Below, piece after piece: positions 59,731 to 64,000 of a stretch of DNA of 64,000 nt (the first letter of the stretch is position 1; each line of letters starts with the position of its first letter). The DNA is taken from positions 47,894,601-47,958,600 of the forward strand of contig OZ007569.1 of the NCBI GenBank assembly GCA_963931925.1, written 5' to 3'. The notes under the pieces were generated by a model. The model was not told where the DNA came from, made no database searches, and was given only the letters and a program-made list of their open reading frames with translations. Origin of the DNA: Onchidella celtica (Eukaryota > Mollusca > Gastropoda > Systellommatophora > Onchidiidae). A program made the position numbers and the translations under genes.

Positions 59731-62518
59731 TTTCGGCTTTCTTGTTGTTGTTTTTTTATTATTAAAGACTCTTTATGATTTTGGAGAATCGATGTGGTGG
59801 GGAAACTGAACAAGTTTAATTTGTTCCGAATTGCTTTATTTATTTATTTATTCACGTTTATTGAACGGGTTCAGACAAGGTGGATAAATAAAATAATAAA
59901 GGTACTACCTTGAGACTTTGAATAAAACGAAGAGCAAACGAGACTATGGAAATCAGGAGAATGGTGTGTGTAGTCTTTAAATTGTACGATGTCGGTATAA
60001 TGAATGATGACAAGTTTAGACAGATGGGAAGAAAAGAATTTACACTGGCGGTTTCCAGTACAACGATTTAACTGCTGTGCCTCCCGTCACGAAATGCTAA
60101 AATTGTAGACGTTTTCTTGGAAATCCTTGCGACATGCAAATTAGCCTGTTTACAACATGGCAGACTCACATGTGAGTTTTACCGAAGCGATAGCCATAAA
60201 TCGTTTGTGAGTATGTGACACAAGAAAACAAATTAACTGGAGCTTTAATTAAACTTCATCGGCGTCGATGTAACGTGTCCTGGTAGTTTTTTTCTTGCAT
60301 GTCTTGGCGTGCTCAAAATATTTTCCTCATTTACTTACTCCAAATTATATACACGGTATGTTTTGCAGTAAGACAGACGGTTTTCTTTCTTTCTTTTATT
60401 TTTTTTTTCAGTCAGACCATTAGTGCAGCAGCCAGCCACTCTAAAACTAGACCAGAGAGAAGATGTTATCTGCAAACTAACCTTTGCTCATGGAAATATT
60501 CCTGGCATGTAACCTGGCTGATAGAAATTTTATGACATTGTGGAACTCAGTAATCTCATTGGTTTTCGGTGCTTTACTGACACTCAAATCTGTTGGGTCG
60601 ACTATCTATTGGAAAAAATATTCGAATTATGTTTCCAGTCTACAGAAGTGTCCATGAGACATCTAAATTTCGTGAAATCAAGTTCAGCCATAATTTGTTT
60701 AAAACTAAGCTGTACAAGTGCAAAAGGCGTGCAAATTATTTCTTGTGACCGAATGATGACTTACATTTAAGGGCTGACCATTGTGGCTCGCTTTTGTCAG
60801 AAACCATGCAAAACCCCATCAGTGTTTACACTGTTAAAGTTTCCAGTCCTTGCGACAAAACTTTAATGAAACTTAATGTAATAGTGTACATACGAGAGCA
60901 ACAAACTGTCATTTCAATGTCATTAACATTTGCTAAAATGTGTTCATTGCTTGGCATTTCTTAATTATGTCTGGTATTGACCTTGTCCGTAGTTTCATGA
61001 TTTAAAATACTTAAAGCTTTATGTATTCCAGACATTAAAAAATATATGTCTCGAGCGTTATTGAGTAGTTCTGAAGTTCTAGAGTGTCATCCACAAGTCC
61101 CAGGGTTTTGTTTTTTTTGGGTTTTTGTTTTTGTCTTCGTTGTCTATTTTGCCATGAAGTTCAAGCGAAATTCAGGCATGTGGACATTGTAAGCTTTCTT
61201 TTGATTGGAGTCGAAGTTTTAAAAGTTTAATTGCAGCAAGTGTAATGAAACAACCGGCAAAGAAACCTATGTAAGGGCTTCGTTAATTTCCTCATTCGTT
61301 TTGTTTTTGCTTTTCTCTCGAGCCATTTTTCTCAAGAAAGTGTGCACATCACATGAACATTTTGACTTGTCTTTGTATTTCCTGGTGGAATTGCCTTTGA
61401 TTTTTCTTTTCATGGCGCTATGATACAGCTCTAACTGCTCTACCCTTACTGCTATCGTGTCCTCTCAAAAGAAACATATAGATATGAGTCCTGAAAATAA
61501 TTTCAGCAAGACATTTCCATTATACATGTCTAGCCGGATAGGAAATACTACAGGTTGAAGAGTGTCATGACTGTGTATGTGTGCCATGGCTGTGTTTGTG
61601 TCTGTATAAGAAGTAGGGAATTGTTAGAACATTAACCCTATACTGGGCACTTGTGACAAACCATGCAATGAAGCAGTTTCACTGTGAAGGTTGGAGAGCT
61701 ACAGCATATAATTCAGAGTTCTGGAACTAACCTGAAATCTTACGTTAGTCTCTTAGCCTAACCGTATCTTAAGCTGTTTCCCAATTGCTTTTTTATGTGG
61801 GGGGGGGGGGGGCAGAGAATTTTTGCAGAAAGTGCAAGGACTATGGTTAGGGTTGGGGTTAAGAATGCACTTCTTGGGTTCGACCAGTCTGTAGAGGCGC
61901 AAAGGGTATTGTCAGTTTGAAAACTGAACATCATAAGGCTTCGGGTCGAACAGCATTTCGAAGCTCTTAGGGTATCGCCAGAGTCCAAAACTGAATATCA
62001 TGAGACTTCAGGTCGACCAATCTGTAGATGTACAAGGGATATTGCCAAAGTCAGAAAACTGGACTGTTTATGCCATGAGGCCATCTTAGGGATGGTCAGT
62101 CCAGAGAGAACCTTACTGATTATGCTACCCACAGATGAGAGAAGAGCGATTTGGCTCAGGATGGCAATTTTTTCTCACGCCTAAATTCAAATTTCAACTA
62201 TTGGTCTCTTTATGTGCTTGTTTTGTTGTTTTGTTGTTGTTGTTGTTGTTCGTAGATATTAATGTAATACGTTGCTACATTCTGGTTCCCAAGATACACT
62301 GGGTGTAATAGAGTATCTAGATCATTTTAGTGAAAAATTTCAGAAAGCAGCTCTATCTCCAATCAGGGGTGATTTGGGTTACTTCACATGGGAGATTGTG
62401 GAAAGTTTATCTCCTCTGCAAATTCGATCCTCTTTTCTCAATATATTTTTATTTTGAATTAAATGCTTCAGCTCGATTTAGATATCAGAACATTGTTTTG
62501 ATTGGATTATTTTTGGAC
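59731..62518. other. No gene seen; G-run and TTG patch
   Basis: 2.8 kb of A+T-rich DNA. Poly-G at 61799-61812, TTG repeats at 62223-62250. The 75-90-codon ORFs (59538-60770, 61758-61988, 62272-62539) show no domain. The stretch 61850-62100 repeats a loose TTCGGGTCGA…TCTGTAGA…GGGTATTGCCA phrase about three times at roughly 90-bp spacing. Confidence 0.4.
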
Positions 62519-62523
62519 TATGC

Positions 62524-63667
62524 TGTCACGAGCGGGTGAGCTGGGATCAGTAGTTACGGGGGGGGGGGGGGGGTAGAGTAAAGTTAACCCACGGCCCAAG
62601 GGTAATGAAAAGCGTGCATGTTGTGAGTGGGGGGGTCTGCATGAGGCGAGAGCGCTGTACTACTATCACTGCAAGTTAGAAGGTCCCAGGGGACGGACGT
62701 GAGTGAGAACAGTCGGGAGATTGTGACACTGTTTCCAGTGATGACTGGTAGGTGGAACGATGATTGATAATTATGATGATTGATGTATTATATTCGCCTA
62801 TGACCGTGATGTAAATAAGTATATGTGAGGAATGTGGAAGTCCTTGATACTGTATATAGCAATGTGCGCCATGAGCGATAGATGGAAGTTAGCTTCATGG
62901 ATTTGTAGCGAGAGTGAGTAGGGTGTAATACGGTGGAGGTGTTACCGTAAGATGTTTGGTGAGTGAAATGTGAACTATTGTGTGTACGCTTCATGAGTTG
63001 TAATGAGGGGTGAAGTGATTAGAAATGGTATGGTATTATACCAATGTAATGTTATTTTTGTAGGTGCCGGGGTCGGGCCGAAGCGCCGCCTACGGTGAGC
63101 ACAGGGGATAGGCCAGCATAGGGCCGAAGGCCACACATAGGCCAGGAGTGACGCTGTCGTGTAGGACAGTCGCAGCACATGAGTCGTGGCAGTCTGGCCA
63201 CAGACAGGGATGTATATATGATTGTAATGTGCTATTAAGATGTACTACTGTGACATGGATGTATTATTGTGCGATTGAGATACTCATGTGAATTGAAGTA
63301 TTAACGTGCTATGGCCACTTGAGGTGCTATAGGAGGCTAAGGTGTTATTGCCATAGGGAGGCGCTATTGAGAGACTGTGGTGTGAAAGAATATTAGTGTG
63401 TCATTAAGACCCTGAGTGGAGGGCTGAGGCCGAAGTGTCTTTAGAAGTAATTACCGGGTTGTGGACCCGAGGAAGTGTGCTTGCGGGAGAAGGCCGTGGA
63501 CGGCAGTTTAATTAAGTAATATAATGTATGTCATTGCAATTCTATCTTTATCTTATGTTTAATAAATGTGTGAGTCTGATGGGTTGTTTTGTTAAGTGTT
63601 ATACTTGTTCGTTCGTGGTTGTTGTCTTGTTATAATTATTACATCTCCCAGTCTGGGATTTGTGACA
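62524..63667 (+). mobile_element. Solo LTR copy 2
   Basis: 1144 bp from TGTCACGAGCGGGTGAGC to GGGATTTGTGACA, with perfect 5-bp target duplication TATGC (62519-62523, 63668-63672). AATAAATGTGTGAGTCTGAT at 63561 marks the likely polyadenylation signal, about 100 bp from the 3' end as is usual for the R-U5 part. It is longer than copy 1 mainly in the middle (62730-63060), which copy 1 lacks or has diverged. A G-run at 62558-62573 lies near its 5' end. No internal retrotransposon region adjoins it. Confidence 0.87.
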
Positions 63668-63740
63668 TATGCTACAAGTTGTAAATAGGAACTTCAGAAG
63701 TCTTCGGATGTACATACAGGCAAATAGGCACACAGGTCAT

Positions 63741-64000
63741 GGACAGATGGGCGGATGGATGGATGGATGGATGGATGGATGGATGGATGGATGGATGGAT
63801 GGATGGATGGATGGATGGATGGATGGATGGATGGACGGATGAAGGGATAGATGGATGAATGGACGGACGGACGAGCGGACGGGCGGATGAATGGATGGAT
63901 GGATGGATGGATGGATGGATGGATGGATGGATGAAGGGATAGATGGATGAATGGACGGACGGACGAGCGGACGGGCGGATGAATGGATGGATGGATGGAT
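63741..64000 (+). repeat. (GGAT)n array with higher-order unit
   Basis: Plain GGAT tetramers to 63834, then a block GGATGAAGGGATAGATGGAT, GAATGGACGGACGGACGAGC, GGACGGGCGGATGAATGGAT, then plain GGAT, then the same block again from about 63929. The array runs off the window end. Confidence 0.95.

Noticed and set aside
63741..64000. Telomeric repeat
   Set aside because: The unit is GGAT with GGAC variants and not TTAGGG or a known variant. It is an ordinary tetranucleotide array.

Overview
The window is eukaryotic, intron-rich or intergenic DNA from an animal genome. It is A+T-rich by eye and full of degenerate transposon copies and microsatellites. There are no operons, ribosome binding sites or dense long ORFs. 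The only convincing protein-coding sequence belongs to transposable elements: a non-LTR retrotransposon (RTE/BovB-like endonuclease plus reverse transcriptase), two smaller reverse-transcriptase scraps and a decayed hAT transposase. The LINE type, the tRNA-derived SINE with a GCGCACGT-type body and the abundance of foldback/MITE elements suggest a lophotrochozoan, most likely a mollusc and perhaps a gastropod. That assignment is inference from family resemblance, not from a marker gene. I could not support a single host exon.

Layout. 1-4.0 kb: simple repeats and a 1-kb, 38-bp-unit minisatellite. 4.0-6.95 kb: a 5'-truncated LINE on the minus strand with two frameshifts. 7-15 kb: repeat Rep-I split by a small hAT MITE, three Rep-U copies, GA/TTG/TG/GATA microsatellites and a hAT MITE (MITE-B) with a perfect 8-bp target duplication. 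15-26 kb: MITE-A, a 44-bp tandem repeat, a 17-bp minisatellite, a hAT MITE, a PIF/Harbinger-like element (K), J-type foldback elements, a GGTT array and a TA-flanked MITE (D). 26-37 kb: an old hAT element, further Rep-I and F copies, two MITE-A copies in inverted orientation, an RTE pseudogene fragment and a 614-bp tandem duplication. 36.8-37.8 kb and 62.5-63.7 kb: two solo LTRs of one family in opposite orientations, each with its own 5-bp target duplication. 38-48 kb: GATA array, purine tract, SINE interrupted by a 1.44-kb hAT relic, second MITE-B and a pyrimidine minisatellite with 59-bp units. 48-64 kb: J, X, V, I, C and L repeats, a tRNA-like SINE head and a terminal GGAT array with higher-order structure.

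How it fits together. The content is a layered record of transposition. Nested insertions (a hAT MITE inside Rep-I at 7.86 kb, MITE-C inside Rep-I at 56.66 kb, a hAT relic inside or against a SINE at 43.6 kb) give exact element boundaries and relative ages. No pathway or gene system is encoded; the most informative biology is the mobile-element structure, especially two MITE families with apparent 7-bp target duplications.
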